From positions 3,410,001 to 3,474,000 of the forward strand of contig NZ_AP027292.1 in assembly GCF_030295765.1 (NCBI RefSeq): a DNA stretch of 64,000 nucleotides. The letters are read 5' to 3'. The translations under genes were made by a program, and so were the position numbers. The notes under the pieces are model-generated. The model made no database searches. It worked only from the letters and a program-made list of their open reading frames with translations, and was not told the DNA's origin. This document shows, piece after piece, positions 38,148 through 47,796 of the stretch. The first letter of the stretch is position 1; the number at the start of each line of letters is the position of its first letter. Source of the DNA: Neptuniibacter halophilus (GTDB lineage Bacteria > Pseudomonadota > Gammaproteobacteria > Pseudomonadales > Balneatricaceae).

Positions 38148-38795
38148 TTATTCCTGATCTAGCTGGTAGCCCTGTGCGGGAAGTGGTGCGCCATCAAGCA
38201 GAACGCCATCGGCGCTCCAGCTCAGTCGGTCAGCACAGAACCAGGCTACAGCAAGAGGATAAAGGATGTGCTCGACCCTGTGAACCTTCTGTTGCAGGCT
38301 GTCTGCAGTGTCCTCAGCAGAGACAGAGACACGGCCCTGCATTGCCAGTGGGCCACCGTCCAGTTCTTCGGTCACGAAATGGACGGTGCAACCGTGTTCG
38401 GTGTCGCCGGCATCCAGTGCCCGTTGGTGGGTGTTCAGGCCTTTATATTTCGGCAGCAGGGAGGGGTGGATGTTAACCATGCGTCCCTGATAGTGACGAA
38501 CAAAGTCTGCGGTGAGAATGCGCATGAAACCGGCCAGTACCAGCAGGTCGGGCTGGTAGCGATCGATCTGTTCGATCATCGCCTGGTCAAACTGTTCGCG
38601 GCTTTCAAAGTCCCGGTGGTTGATGCTCAGGGCAGGGATGCCTGCCTGACGCGCCCGTTCCAGGCCGTAGGCCTCTGCTTTGTTGCTCAGAACCGCTTCG
38701 ATGCGGCCATTAATCTGGCCGGCATCGATCGCGTCGATAATCGCCTGCAGGTTGCTTCCGCTGCCTGAGATCAGAACGACAATACGTTTACTCAT
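38148..38795 (-). CDS. purN: Phosphoribosylglycinamide formyltransferase
   Basis: A 215-residue enzyme that transfers a formyl group from 10-formyl-THF to GAR, the third step of purine synthesis. SGSGSNLQAIIDAI binds phosphate near the N-terminus. LAGFMRIL and VNIHPSLLPKYKGLNTH contain the catalytic Asn-His region, followed by GCTVHFVTEELDGGP. The gene starts 8 bp after purM, using a GGAG inside the purM end. Confidence 0.97.
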   Translation of the reverse strand: MSKRIVVLISGSGSNLQAIIDAIDAGQINGRIEAVLSNKAEAYGLERARQAGIPALSINHRDFESREQFDQAMIEQIDRYQPDLLVLAGFMRILTADFVRHYQGRMVNIHPSLLPKYKGLNTHQRALDAGDTEHGCTVHFVTEELDGGPLAMQGRVSVSAEDTADSLQQKVHRVEHILYPLAVAWFCADRLSWSADGVLLDGAPLPAQGYQLDQE

Positions 38796-38803
38796 ACTGC
38801 GGG

Positions 38804-39862
38804 TTAAGCTCCGAGGCCAGCCAGTTCAACCTGTTCTTCATCGGCGGCTGCGGCGGCGATAGAGCCGATTACCCAGGCATTTTCGCCCGCGTCTGCCAGA
38901 AGTTTAAGTGCTTCATCCTGTTTTTCAGCAGGCACGCAGATAACCATGCCCACACCGCAGTTAAAGGTGCGGTACATTTCAGTTGCATCCACATTGCCCT
39001 GTTGCTGCAGCCACTGGAATACGGCTGGCATTTCCCAGGACTGGGTGTCGATCACAGCTTTGGCATCGGCAGGCAGAACGCGAGGAATGTTTTCCAGCAG
39101 GCCGCCACCGGTAATGTGGGAGAGGGCGTTTACCTGAGATTTTTTAATCAGTTTCAGCAGAGACTTCACGTAGATCCGGGTCGGTGCCATCAGTGCGTCG
39201 GCAAGTGGCTTGCCGTCAACTTCTTCGCTCAGCTCGGCGCCGCGCACTTCAATGATCTTGCGGATCAGGGAGTAGCCGTTAGAGTGTGGGCCGGAAGAGG
39301 CGAGACCGATCAGACAGTCGCCAACCTTCACCTGACTGCCATCAATAATTTCATCTTCTTCTACTACGCCTGTGCAGAAACCTGCCAGGTCGTAATCTTC
39401 ACCTTCGTACATGCCTGGCATTTCAGCGGTTTCACCGCCCACCAGTGCTGCACCTGCCTGTTTGCAGCCTTCACCGATCCCGGTTACTACATCGGCGGCT
39501 GTTTCAACATTCAGCTTGCCGGTGGCGTAATAGTCGAGGAAGAACAGCGGCTCTGCGCCCGCAACAACCAGATCGTTTACGCACATGGCCACCAGGTCGA
39601 TACCGATCGTGTCATGTTTGCCCAGATCCATAGCCAGACGCAGTTTGGTGCCTACACCGTCGGTACCGGATACCAGTACCGGCTTACGGTAACCTTCCGG
39701 GATACGGCAGAGTGCGCCAAAACCACCCAAGCCACCCATAACTTCAGGACGGGATGTGCTTTTCGCAACACCTTTAATACGATCAACCAGGGCGTTACCC
39801 GCGTCAATATCAACGCCGGCGTCTTTGTAGCTCAGGGAGCTGTTGTCAGAACCAGTAGACAT
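38804..39862 (-). CDS. purM: Phosphoribosylformylglycinamidine cyclo-ligase (AIR synthetase)
   Basis: A 352-residue ATP-dependent enzyme making AIR from FGAM. It starts with [18 protein letters not shown] and has [24 protein letters not shown] and [11 protein letters not shown], all typical of PurM. It is the first gene of purM-purN-DUF3108, divergent from the DUF2066 gene; the 166-bp gap holds its promoter, but I could not fix one with confidence. Confidence 0.97.
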   Translation of the reverse strand: MSTGSDNSSLSYKDAGVDIDAGNALVDRIKGVAKSTSRPEVMGGLGGFGALCRIPEGYRKPVLVSGTDGVGTKLRLAMDLGKHDTIGIDLVAMCVNDLVVAGAEPLFFLDYYATGKLNVETAADVVTGIGEGCKQAGAALVGGETAEMPGMYEGEDYDLAGFCTGVVEEDEIIDGSQVKVGDCLIGLASSGPHSNGYSLIRKIIEVRGAELSEEVDGKPLADALMAPTRIYVKSLLKLIKKSQVNALSHITGGGLLENIPRVLPADAKAVIDTQSWEMPAVFQWLQQQGNVDATEMYRTFNCGVGMVICVPAEKQDEALKLLADAGENAWVIGSIAAAAADEEQVELAGLGA

Positions 39863-40028
39863 GGAACAGTAAACCTTTCATGTACAAGGAAAGAGGGAAG
39901 AAAAATAATTCGCGTATTCTACCGTTTCTTGCGTCTGTAATACACTCATCTGGGCAATGAATATGAAATATTTATGTGTGATGTTACAGTTACCCTCTTT
40001 ATTATTGAGCAACATTTCGGGCGATCTA

Positions 40029-41063
40029 ATGGACTTGATGCGGACCTTTTTTACAGCGCTTCTGATTATCTTATCCCTGCCATTAAATGCAGCGACGGTC
40101 ACTGATCTGTATCGGGCCACGCTGCCGGTCAGCCAGCAGAGTGCGGCACCGGATCAGGCTGCGTTGCAGCAGGGGCTTCGTCAGGTTCTGGTGAAGGTCT
40201 CCGGCAACAAGGCGTTGCTGGGCAACCCGTTGATTCAGAGCCAGCTTTCGGCTGCGCCCGGATTTCTGCAGCAATTCAGCTATCAGGGTACGGTTGATGC
40301 TCAGAAACTGGTACTGGATTTCAGCCCGGCTGCGGTAAATGAACTGCTCTCGCGCAGCGGATTTAAACCGCTCGGTGAATCAAGGCCTGCCGTTCTGGTC
40401 TGGCTCGCAACAGAGCTGCAAGGGGAGCGGGACTTCGTCCTTGCCGAAGATTCATTGCAGGATCAGTTGTCTGATAAGGCAGCACTGCGCGGTTTGCCAT
40501 TGCAGTTTCCTTTGCTCGATCTGACGGATCAGGCTGCGTTGCCAGTGAGCGATCTCTGGGGCCTGTTTGCTGAGCCTGTCGCTCAGGCATCAAAGCGTTA
40601 TCGCCCTGATGCCGTTGTTGCCGGGCGTATTACCCCAACCCCGGCAGGCAAGGTACAACTCGACTGGAGCCTGTCCGGTAGCAGCGATCCGCAGCGCTTT
40701 TCCAGCACGGGGACGCTGGATGAGGTGTTAACTGAACTGGTTGAAACCACGGCTGACCAGATCCTGCAGCCGGTGGTAACCCATGGTCTCAGTTATTATC
40801 AAAAGGGCATCGCTGTTCGGGTCAGTAACGTGAACAGTCTGGCGGCTTATATTCAACTGAATGATTTCCTGAAAAGCTTGCCGGTTGTGCGTGAAGTGAA
40901 TACAGAGCGTGCCCGGGGCAGTGATCTGGTGCTGCGTGTGCAACTGGATGGCAGCGAAGCGCGTTTGCAGCAGGCGATCAGTGTTGATCAGCGGTTGCAG
41001 CCTGCTGACCTGATCGCTAATCCGGATGGTAGCCGCTCACTGAGCTACCGCTGGCAGGAATAG
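40029..41063 (+). CDS. DUF2066 exported protein
   Basis: A 344-residue protein with a signal peptide (MDLMRTFFTALLIILSLPLNAA) and the DUF2066 pattern: DLYRATLPVSQQSAA, LRQVLVKVSGNKALL, QFSYQ near the start, and repeated beta-alpha segments (YIQLNDFLKSLPVVREV) at the end. Function is unknown. The longer frame from 39957 adds an unlikely N-terminus, so I use ATG 40029. It is divergent from purM and co-directional with perM and hda, as in Pseudomonas. Confidence 0.85.
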   Translation: MDLMRTFFTALLIILSLPLNAATVTDLYRATLPVSQQSAAPDQAALQQGLRQVLVKVSGNKALLGNPLIQSQLSAAPGFLQQFSYQGTVDAQKLVLDFSPAAVNELLSRSGFKPLGESRPAVLVWLATELQGERDFVLAEDSLQDQLSDKAALRGLPLQFPLLDLTDQAALPVSDLWGLFAEPVAQASKRYRPDAVVAGRITPTPAGKVQLDWSLSGSSDPQRFSSTGTLDEVLTELVETTADQILQPVVTHGLSYYQKGIAVRVSNVNSLAAYIQLNDFLKSLPVVREVNTERARGSDLVLRVQLDGSEARLQQAISVDQRLQPADLIANPDGSRSLSYRWQE

Positions 41064-41089
41064 ATGACCTGTTACAGGAGCTCACTAGG

Positions 41090-42190
41090 ATGACTGAGTC
41101 ACAGCGCTGGTTTTTTCTGATTGTTGCACTGGTACTGGGCGGGCTGGTTTACCTGTTAGCGCCGATTCTCTCGCCATTTCTGGTGGGGGCGCTGCTGGCT
41201 TATCTGGCTGATCCGATCGCAGACCGGCTTGAAGCGGCAGGCCTGTCACGGACTCATTCAGTCGTGATTGTGTTTATTGCCATGACCACAGCGCTGGTCC
41301 TGTTGATCCTTTTACTGCTGCCGAAACTGGGCTATCAGATTCAGGTGCTGATAGAGAGTGTCCCGCGGGTGGTGGAGTTGTTTGAAACTGTGATAATGCC
41401 CTGGTTGCAGGTGACGCTGGGTCTGGCACCGGATGCATTTGATTTTGCGCATATTAAGCAGTTGCTGATCGGCGACTGGCAGAAAACCGGCGATATTATG
41501 GGGCGCCTGCTGGGTGGGATTACCCGCTCCAGTATGGCGGTGGTCGCCTGGATTGCCAATCTGGTGTTGATTCCGGTCGTCACCTTTTATCTGCTGCGCG
41601 ACTGGGATGTGATGATGGATCAGGTAAAACACCTGTTGCCACGGAATATTGAACCCAGAATCTCACTCTGGGCGCGGGAGTGTGACGAGGTGCTGGGCGC
41701 ATTTATGAAAGGCCAGTTGCTGGTCATGATGGCGCTGGGTGCTGTTTACGCGATCGGTTTATGGATACTGGGGCTTGATCTGGCGCTATTGGTTGGTATG
41801 ATCGCGGGCCTTGCCAGTATTGTTCCTTATATGGGCTTCTTTGTTGGCATTGTAGTGGCTGGCGTGGCCGCCTTTATGCAGTTTCAGGATCCGGTAGTAC
41901 TGGCTTACGTAGGCGTGGTCTTTATGATTGGTCAGGCCCTTGAAGGGATGTTATTTACTCCGCTTCTGGTTGGCGATCGGATCGGCCTGCATCCTGTTGC
42001 GGTTATTTTTGCTATTATGGCCGGCGGCCAGCTTTTTGGCTTTGTTGGCGTGCTGTTAGCACTGCCGGTGGCCGCTGTGATTATGGTACTGCTGAGGCAC
42101 CTGCATGATGGTTATAAAACCAGTAAATTGTATGCCTCTGAGCAGCCTGAAGACCCTGAACAACCCGAACCATTGATGAATGACAACTGA
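41090..42190 (+). CDS. perM: AI-2E family (PerM-like) membrane transporter
   Basis: A 366-residue protein with about seven to eight membrane helices and a large hydrophilic loop (residues about 80-145), the pattern of the AI-2E exporter/PerM family. Typical elements are APILSPFLVGALLAYLADPI near the start and PYMGFFVGIVVAG and LVGDRIGLHPVAVIFAI near the end. Known members include an autoinducer-2 exporter and a Na+/H+ antiporter, so the substrate is open. The end overlaps hda by 11 bp. Confidence 0.88.
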   Translation: MTESQRWFFLIVALVLGGLVYLLAPILSPFLVGALLAYLADPIADRLEAAGLSRTHSVVIVFIAMTTALVLLILLLLPKLGYQIQVLIESVPRVVELFETVIMPWLQVTLGLAPDAFDFAHIKQLLIGDWQKTGDIMGRLLGGITRSSMAVVAWIANLVLIPVVTFYLLRDWDVMMDQVKHLLPRNIEPRISLWARECDEVLGAFMKGQLLVMMALGAVYAIGLWILGLDLALLVGMIAGLASIVPYMGFFVGIVVAGVAAFMQFQDPVVLAYVGVVFMIGQALEGMLFTPLLVGDRIGLHPVAVIFAIMAGGQLFGFVGVLLALPVAAVIMVLLRHLHDGYKTSKLYASEQPEDPEQPEPLMNDN

Positions 42191-42884
42191 TCACCCATTT
42201 CAGATTCCGCTTTCCGTTGGACTGCGTGATGATGCCCGCTTCGAAAACTTCTATGCCCAGGGTAATGAGCTGCTCTGCGCCAGCCTGAAGGCGGCTGCGT
42301 GTGGTCAGGGCGAGCAGTTTGTGTATATCTGGGGAGGCGCCGGTGTCGGCTGTACACATCTTCTGCAGGCCGTGTGTCACGAAGCAGAACCGGTGGGACG
42401 CAGCGCCGGTTATATTCCTCTGGATGAGCTGAAGCATCTGGGTAGTGGCATTCTCGAGGGGATGGAGTTTCTGGATCTGGTCTGCATTGATGGTGTTGAT
42501 GCAGTTGCCGGAGATAAAGTCTGGGAAGAGGGGTTATTCCACTTCTTTAACCGCATTCGGGAACAGGGCAACACCCTGATCATTGCCGCTTCAGCCGCGC
42601 CACGCCAGTTGGGAATTCTGTTGCCGGATCTGGCTTCACGTCTGAGCTGGGGAATCGTGTTTCAGGTACAGGCACTGGATGATGAAACCAAACTCAAGGC
42701 GATTCAGATGCGGGCCAGCGCGCGCGGACTTGAATTTTCGGATGAGGTTGCCCGTTTTCTGCTGCACCATGCCAGCCGCAATATGAATGATCTTACCTTC
42801 CTGCTGGATACACTGGATCAGGCGTCACTGAGCGCCAAGCGCAAGGTCACTATCCCGTTTATCAAGGAAGTGACAGGCCTCTGA
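42180..42884 (+). CDS. hda: DnaA-homologous regulatory protein Hda
   Basis: A 234-residue AAA+ protein similar to DnaA domain III. It has an N-terminal clamp-binding segment (QIPLSVGLRD), a degenerate Walker A region GGAGVGCTHLLQA (no lysine, as in E. coli Hda) and the DnaA-like Walker B/sensor region LVCIDGVDAVAG. It stimulates ATP hydrolysis by DnaA together with the sliding clamp (RIDA), limiting re-initiation. It is translationally coupled to perM by an 11-bp overlap. Confidence 0.94.
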   Translation: MTTDHPFQIPLSVGLRDDARFENFYAQGNELLCASLKAAACGQGEQFVYIWGGAGVGCTHLLQAVCHEAEPVGRSAGYIPLDELKHLGSGILEGMEFLDLVCIDGVDAVAGDKVWEEGLFHFFNRIREQGNTLIIAASAAPRQLGILLPDLASRLSWGIVFQVQALDDETKLKAIQMRASARGLEFSDEVARFLLHHASRNMNDLTFLLDTLDQASLSAKRKVTIPFIKEVTGL

Positions 42885-42909
42885 GCACTTTCAGGCGCTG
42901 AGGCTTTTT
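42877..42909 (+). terminator. hda terminator
   Basis: GCCTC (42877-42881) and GAGGC (42900-42904), with an inner AGC/GCT pair, then five T residues. The hairpin includes the hda stop codon. Confidence 0.75.
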
Positions 42910-43047
42910 CGGCTTCTGGCGCTATCTCTTCTGCCGGTCTACCCTGACCTTTGTTATCCATTCTTCATGGTTTTGTCATGTTTTTTTGCAATTGCGTAAA
43001 GCAGAATGGAGGGCATCTGGAAAGCCCGGTTTAAGGAGCGATTATGT

Positions 43048-43413
43048 ATGAGTAAGAAACACATGACCGACAAACTACAGGCCAGGATCGACAAGGAAGG
43101 GCTTGTATTCATGGAAGAGTCTGTGCGTTTTACTGTGACCCATACCAGTCCTAAAGGTAAGCTTTTAGGCCGTGACTGGCATAAAGGTGATCTTGTGGTG
43201 ACGTCAAAACGTCTGCTGCTGGTGTCTGAAAAGGTTAAATACCTTAATATTAAATCCAGCGATGAGCGTTTTTCGGCGACTAAGTTTTTCGAAGATAATG
43301 TTGCCTGTCTCGAAGTGGACTTTATGAAAGATCCGGACAGCAAGCGCAGTCTGGTGTTCCATATCTATACCCCCGGCGTTGATAAACTGATTAAGCTGAT
43401 CGAGGCGCTTTAG
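43048..43413 (+). CDS. Hypothetical small protein
   Basis: A 121-residue protein of no recognised family. It is soluble and looks mostly beta, with alternating patterns (VTHTSPKGKLLGRDWHKGDLVVTSKRLLLVSEKVKYLNI) that resemble a PH-like or GRAM-like fold; that is only an impression. AGGAG precedes ATG 43048 by nine bases. The longer frame from 43006 is not favoured. It stands alone between two gaps. Confidence 0.68.
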   Translation: MSKKHMTDKLQARIDKEGLVFMEESVRFTVTHTSPKGKLLGRDWHKGDLVVTSKRLLLVSEKVKYLNIKSSDERFSATKFFEDNVACLEVDFMKDPDSKRSLVFHIYTPGVDKLIKLIEAL

Positions 43414-43516
43414 TCGGCGTCTGTTTCTGTAACCCTGGCACCTGATACGGCCGGGGTCTGTCACTTGAATTATCCCGTCATCTGCCGCATCATGCCGCTT
43501 TTTTGCGGAAGATCGT

Positions 43517-44218
43517 GTGTACCGTATTGTTGAACAAAATGACCAGTTCATCCTGATTAACAAATCGGCAGGTATTGCCGTACATAAGGATCAGGAAGAG
43601 GCGGGTCTGGCGATGCTGCTGAAGCAGAATCTGGGGCTGGATGCTCTGTTTCCGGTGCACCGGCTGGATAAGGTCACCTCGGGGTTGATGCTGTTTGCCA
43701 GACAGGCATCGGCTGCGGCTGAGTTGTCGGAGCAGTTTCGACTGCGTCAGGTCGAGAAATACTATCTGGCGATTTCAGCTACGAAGCCTCAGCGTAAGCA
43801 GGGCCTGATTGTCGGTGATATGGTTAAAGCGCGCAGGGGGAGCTGGAAGCTGCTTAAAACCCGGGAAAACCCGGCTGTGACGCAGTTTCTCAGCCGCTCA
43901 CTGAAGCCGGGCTATCGCCTGTTTTTGCTCAAACCTGCAACCGGAAAAACCCACCAGATCCGGGTGGCTCTGAAAAGTGAAGGGGCTCCGATTCTGGGGG
44001 ATCCGGCCTATAATGGAGCGACGGCAGATCGCACCTATCTGCATGCATATGCCCTGCGATTTCAGCTTAACGGGCATGAGTACTATTTTACCTGTTTACC
44101 GGATCAGGGTGAGCATTTTGATGCGCCCTGTCGCGATCTGGTCTGCACTGAGTTCGCTGACCCCGGTTCCCTGAACTGGCCCGGGCTGCCAAATAATCTG
44201 ATTAAGGTTACATCATGA
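43517..44218 (+). CDS. RluA-family RNA pseudouridine synthase
   Basis: A 233-residue pseudouridine synthase of the TIGR01621-like RluA branch. The catalytic aspartate is Asp51 in HRLDKVTSGLMLFAR, and KPATGKTHQIRVAL and GDPAYNG complete the active site. It lacks an S4 RNA-binding domain. The target RNA is unknown. It uses a GTG start. Its TGA overlaps the next ATG by four bases, coupling it to the zinc ribbon gene. Confidence 0.9.
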   Translation: MYRIVEQNDQFILINKSAGIAVHKDQEEAGLAMLLKQNLGLDALFPVHRLDKVTSGLMLFARQASAAAELSEQFRLRQVEKYYLAISATKPQRKQGLIVGDMVKARRGSWKLLKTRENPAVTQFLSRSLKPGYRLFLLKPATGKTHQIRVALKSEGAPILGDPAYNGATADRTYLHAYALRFQLNGHEYYFTCLPDQGEHFDAPCRDLVCTEFADPGSLNWPGLPNNLIKVTS

Positions 44219-44436
44219 CTGAAGAAAACGAACGTATCGAACGTGACTTTAACCTCCGGGACGCGGATGAAAAGCATGCATTTCTGAATGAGACCTGGTG
44301 CGACAATTGCCAGGAGGTCAATCTGGGGATGGTTGATCCGGTGGAGTATGAGTTGAATTCAATTATCTTCATTGAAGGTAAGTGTGCTAAATGCGGTTCA
44401 GTGATTCTGACTGAACTGACTGATGATGAATTCTGA
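44215..44436 (+). CDS. Small zinc-ribbon-like protein
   Basis: A 73-residue acidic protein with two CxxC pairs (Cys29/Cys32 and Cys57/Cys60) spaced as in a zinc ribbon. I do not recognise a named family. It overlaps the RluA-type gene by four bases (ATGA) and is followed five bases later by tcdA, so all three are probably translated from one message. The company of two RNA-modification genes suggests an RNA-related role, by inference only. Confidence 0.75.
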   Translation: MTEENERIERDFNLRDADEKHAFLNETWCDNCQEVNLGMVDPVEYELNSIIFIEGKCAKCGSVILTELTDDEF

Positions 44437-44441
44437 GCGGA

Positions 44442-45260
44442 GTGTCTGAGTTGTCTGCGGATTACGATAATCGTTTTGGCGGTACCCGCCGGCTCTACGG
44501 TGTGGATACAGTGGATCGGTTTCAGCAGAGCCATATCTGTGTTATCGGCATAGGCGGAGTCGGTTCCTGGGCGGCCGAAGCGCTGGCCAGAACCGGTATA
44601 GGTAAGATCACTCTGATCGATCTGGACGATGTCTGTATCACCAATACCAACCGGCAGATTCATGCGCTGGACGGCAATGTAGGTCGGGCTAAAACCGAGG
44701 CGATGGCGGAGCGTATCCGGCTGATCAATCCGCAGTGCGAAGTGCATGAGATTGAAGATTTTATCACCCGGGAGAACATTCCTGAGCTGATTACTGATGC
44801 CTTTGATTATGTCATTGATGCGATCGACAGCGTCAAAGAGAAGGCCGCGCTGATCGCTCACTGCAGCTATCGAAAAATTCCGGTCATTACGGTGGGTGGG
44901 GCCGGTGGTCAGACAGATCCTACCAAAATAGAGATTTGTGATCTGGCGAAAACCAGCCATGACCCGCTGGCGGCTAAAGTGCGCTCATTTTTGCGCAGGC
45001 ACTATCGCTTCAGCAAAAGTGGCCGGCGTTTTGCGGTGGACTGTGTTTACTCCACCGAGCAACTGGTCTATCCGCAACCGGATGGTTCGGTCTGCGCGCA
45101 GAAAAGCATAACTGACGGAAATACCCGGCTGGATTGTGCCGGCGGTTTCGGTGCCTCTACCTGTGTTACCGCCAGTTTTGGTTTTGCTGCGGTTGCGCGG
45201 GTGCTGGAGAAGTTGCAGCAGCGTTGGCAGAGAGAGGCTGAGCGCGCAGCAGGGCAATAA
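44442..45260 (+). CDS. tcdA: tRNA threonylcarbamoyladenosine dehydratase (TcdA/CsdL)
   Basis: A 272-residue E1/ThiF-like ATP-dependent enzyme. The nucleotide-binding motif is VIGIGGVGSWAAEALARTG (about 30-48), followed by the ThiF pattern DLDDVCITNTNRQIHAL. DYVIDAIDSVKEKAAL and CSYRKIPVITVGGAGG are also present. It forms cyclic ct6A from t6A at position 37 of ANN-decoding tRNAs. It uses a GTG start with CGGAGT close by. Confidence 0.93.
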   Translation: MSELSADYDNRFGGTRRLYGVDTVDRFQQSHICVIGIGGVGSWAAEALARTGIGKITLIDLDDVCITNTNRQIHALDGNVGRAKTEAMAERIRLINPQCEVHEIEDFITRENIPELITDAFDYVIDAIDSVKEKAALIAHCSYRKIPVITVGGAGGQTDPTKIEICDLAKTSHDPLAAKVRSFLRRHYRFSKSGRRFAVDCVYSTEQLVYPQPDGSVCAQKSITDGNTRLDCAGGFGASTCVTASFGFAAVARVLEKLQQRWQREAERAAGQ

Positions 45261-45274
45261 AGACACAAAGACGG

Positions 45275-45301
45275 AAAAGGGAGCCAATGGCTCCCTTTTT
45301 T
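45275..45301 (+). terminator. tcdA terminator (convergent with nhaC gene)
   Basis: AAAAGGGAGCC, loop AAT, GGCTCCCTTTTTT: a perfect hairpin with T-run, with A residues on the other side so it may work in both directions. Confidence 0.92.
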
Positions 45302-45323
45302 AATTGTTTTACAGGCGGTGCGG

Positions 45324-46625
45324 TTACTGGGTGTTGTAACCGGGGCGCCCGATCATGATAGAGATCAGTGCGGCCAGACCAAGGAACCAGCAGTACTGGA
45401 CAGAGGTCACCAGTTCCAGTGGCGAGACCCCGGCAATGGATGAAGCCAGCAGAATCTGTGCACCCCATGGGATCATGCCCTGCACAACGCAGGAGAAGAT
45501 ATCCAGCAGGCTGGCGGAGCGTTTAGGGTTCACGCCATAACGCTCTGCGATATCTTTCGCCAGTGATCCGGTAATCACAATGGATACTGTGTTATTGGCG
45601 GTACAGAGGTTAGTTGCAGACACGCTGGCAGCAATGCTCAGTTCGCCTGCACGACGGCCGTTGTTGCTGCGGGTCAGCTTTTCAATGCAGGCCGCGATAA
45701 AACTCAGGCCTCCCTGATGTTTAATCAGTGCACCCAGACCACCGATCAGCATCGACAGGATCATAATCTCCTGCATGCCGGTGTAACCGTCATAAATCTG
45801 CTTGGACAGTTGCGCCACGCTGTAATCCGCTACACTGATAAAACCAACGCCGCCTGCCAGCAAAATACCGCTGAGCAGCACCAGCATGACATTTACCCCG
45901 GCTACCGCCAGTACCAGTACGGTCAGATAGGGCAGTACTTTGATCAGCTCATAGTCGGTCTGACTGACTTCGCCGGTGTTGCTCTGGAAGGCGAGGAGGA
46001 TCATGGTCAGAATGGCGGCTGGCAGGGCGATCATCAGGTTCAGTTTGAATTTATCGCGCATCTCACAGCCCTGAGTTCGGGTGGCTGCAATCGTAGTGTC
46101 TGAGATAATTGACAGGTTATCGCCGAACATTGCACCGCCGACAACAGCGCCTACAGTCAGCAGCAGCGGCAGTTCACTGGCTTCGGTGATCCCGACAGCC
46201 ACCGGCGCTACCGCGGCGATGGTTCCCATTGAGGTTCCCATTGAGGTAGCAATAAAGGCGGCAATCGCAAAAATGCCCGGCAGCAGAAGCCACTCAGGGA
46301 TGATGCTCAGGCCCAGATTGACCGTGGCATCCACGCCGCCGATCGCTTTGACGACAGAAGCAAAAGCACCGGCCAGCAGAAAGACCACGACCATGGTGAT
46401 GATAGTGGAATCACCAATGCCGCGAATAAAGTGTTCGAGGCGCTCGTTGAGACTGCCTTTGGCTAACAGAAGAGAGAGTGCAACCGCAGGCAGAATCGCT
46501 ACCGGTGCGGAGATCTGGTAAAACGCAAACTCAGTCCCCTGAGCCTGATAGTAAAGACCGCTGCCAATAAACAGGGCCAGAAACAGCGCCAGCGGTAGCA
46601 GCGCCAAGGGATTGGAGGTGTTCAT
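45324..46625 (-). CDS. NhaC-type Na+/H+ antiporter-like transporter
   Basis: A 433-residue protein with about ten to eleven hydrophobic helices. Family elements include SMGTSMGTIAAVAPVAVGI, GAMFGDNLSIISDTTIAATRTQGCEMRDK and SATNLCTANNTVSIVITGSLAKDIAERYGV, typical of the NhaC/YvkC-like antiporter superfamily. The exchanged substrate is not certain; some members move amino acids or organic acids. ATG 46625 has AGGAACACCAACC in front, whereas the longer frame has no such signal. Confidence 0.85.
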   Translation of the reverse strand: MNTSNPLALLPLALFLALFIGSGLYYQAQGTEFAFYQISAPVAILPAVALSLLLAKGSLNERLEHFIRGIGDSTIITMVVVFLLAGAFASVVKAIGGVDATVNLGLSIIPEWLLLPGIFAIAAFIATSMGTSMGTIAAVAPVAVGITEASELPLLLTVGAVVGGAMFGDNLSIISDTTIAATRTQGCEMRDKFKLNLMIALPAAILTMILLAFQSNTGEVSQTDYELIKVLPYLTVLVLAVAGVNVMLVLLSGILLAGGVGFISVADYSVAQLSKQIYDGYTGMQEIMILSMLIGGLGALIKHQGGLSFIAACIEKLTRSNNGRRAGELSIAASVSATNLCTANNTVSIVITGSLAKDIAERYGVNPKRSASLLDIFSCVVQGMIPWGAQILLASSIAGVSPLELVTSVQYCWFLGLAALISIMIGRPGYNTQ

Positions 46626-46815
46626 GGTTGGTGTTCCTAAACAGTCGACCCGGGATAGCAGGTCTGCTTTGGGTGCTGTGCCGGGATCGTCCGGCAGCAG
46701 CCTGATAAAGGTCGCCAACGATACCGTTTTAAGCCGCTAAAATAAATCAAATTTAGCTCATATTGATATTAATAAAATTTCTTTAATTCTGTTTAGTTAT
46801 AACGAGAGAGGGAGC

Positions 46816-47796
46816 TCAGAACAGCTCAATATCGCCTTCGAAGGTGTTGGCGAGCTGCACCTTGCCGGAACTGGCCAGGGCCTCAAAGCTGTGCACCTGA
46901 TTGCGACCATTTTCTTTGGCAAAGTAGAGTGCCTGATCGGCCCGGTCGATGAGCAGGGGTAAGGATACGCCGTCTTCTATGGCGGTATAGCCGATGCTGA
47001 CGGTTACCTGTCCCAGTTGCGGGAATTCAGCCTGAGCAACCACTTCGCGAAAGCGGTTCAGGACCTGATCGGCAGTGTCCAGCGAAATGCCCCGCAGGGC
47101 AACGGCAAACTCTTCGCCGCCATAGCGGAACAGCAGGTCATCTTCACGGAAGGTAGACTGCATCAGTTGGGCAAAAATCAGCAGCACTTCATCGCCAAAC
47201 AGGTGGCCATAGTCGTCATTAACCCGCTTGAAATGGTCAATATCCAGCAGGGCAAAGCACCACAGATCCGGTAATTTGTCGCTGCTGCGTCGTTTTGCGC
47301 TGTTCTGTTGCAGTAGGTGGCTGATCTGCTGATCAAAGGCCTGTCGGTTGCTCAGCCCGGTAAGTGCATCATTCAGGGCGGAGAACATAAAGAAGCGCTG
47401 GTTGGAGTAGACCCGTACCAGCTTTTGCATAATCGGGTGTAGTTCACTGGATTGCTCCACCCGATCACAGACCAGTACACCGCTGAGGGAGTGGAGAATA
47501 CCAAAACCGTAATAGGAAAATTTCTCATCCTGCGAAAAGAAAAAACGTGCTTCCTGTTGTGGCAGAAGTCGGTGATTGAGGTCTGGTGCAGCGTCGGATA
47601 AGGGTTCCGTACTTTTTATCAGACGGGGCGCACTCTGGTCTGCTTCCTGATAATCATACAGCCAGTATCGGCTGTCGGGATTCAGTTTTCGCGCAGTATC
47701 CACCAGACAGTCAGCCAGTGAGTTCTGGTCCCGCTGTTCGGTGAGTGCCACAAGCAAGTCGCAGTAGTCAGAATCAGTGACAGCGGCTGATGACAT
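46816..47796 (-). CDS. Diguanylate cyclase, soluble
   Basis: A 326-residue GGDEF protein. The N-terminal 140 residues form an unassigned sensor (GAF-like by length, no membrane helix). The GGDEF domain covers about 140-310, with active site RYGGEEF and an I-site REDD five residues before it. It should make c-di-GMP. It is the third GGDEF protein in the window and has no EAL partner next to it. Confidence 0.9.
   Translation of the reverse strand: MSSAAVTDSDYCDLLVALTEQRDQNSLADCLVDTARKLNPDSRYWLYDYQEADQSAPRLIKSTEPLSDAAPDLNHRLLPQQEARFFFSQDEKFSYYGFGILHSLSGVLVCDRVEQSSELHPIMQKLVRVYSNQRFFMFSALNDALTGLSNRQAFDQQISHLLQQNSAKRRSSDKLPDLWCFALLDIDHFKRVNDDYGHLFGDEVLLIFAQLMQSTFREDDLLFRYGGEEFAVALRGISLDTADQVLNRFREVVAQAEFPQLGQVTVSIGYTAIEDGVSLPLLIDRADQALYFAKENGRNQVHSFEALASSGKVQLANTFEGDIELF

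Noticed and set aside
42345..42375. Missing Walker A lysine in Hda
   Set aside because: The E. coli Hda P-loop is also degenerate, so this is normal for the family and not a defect.
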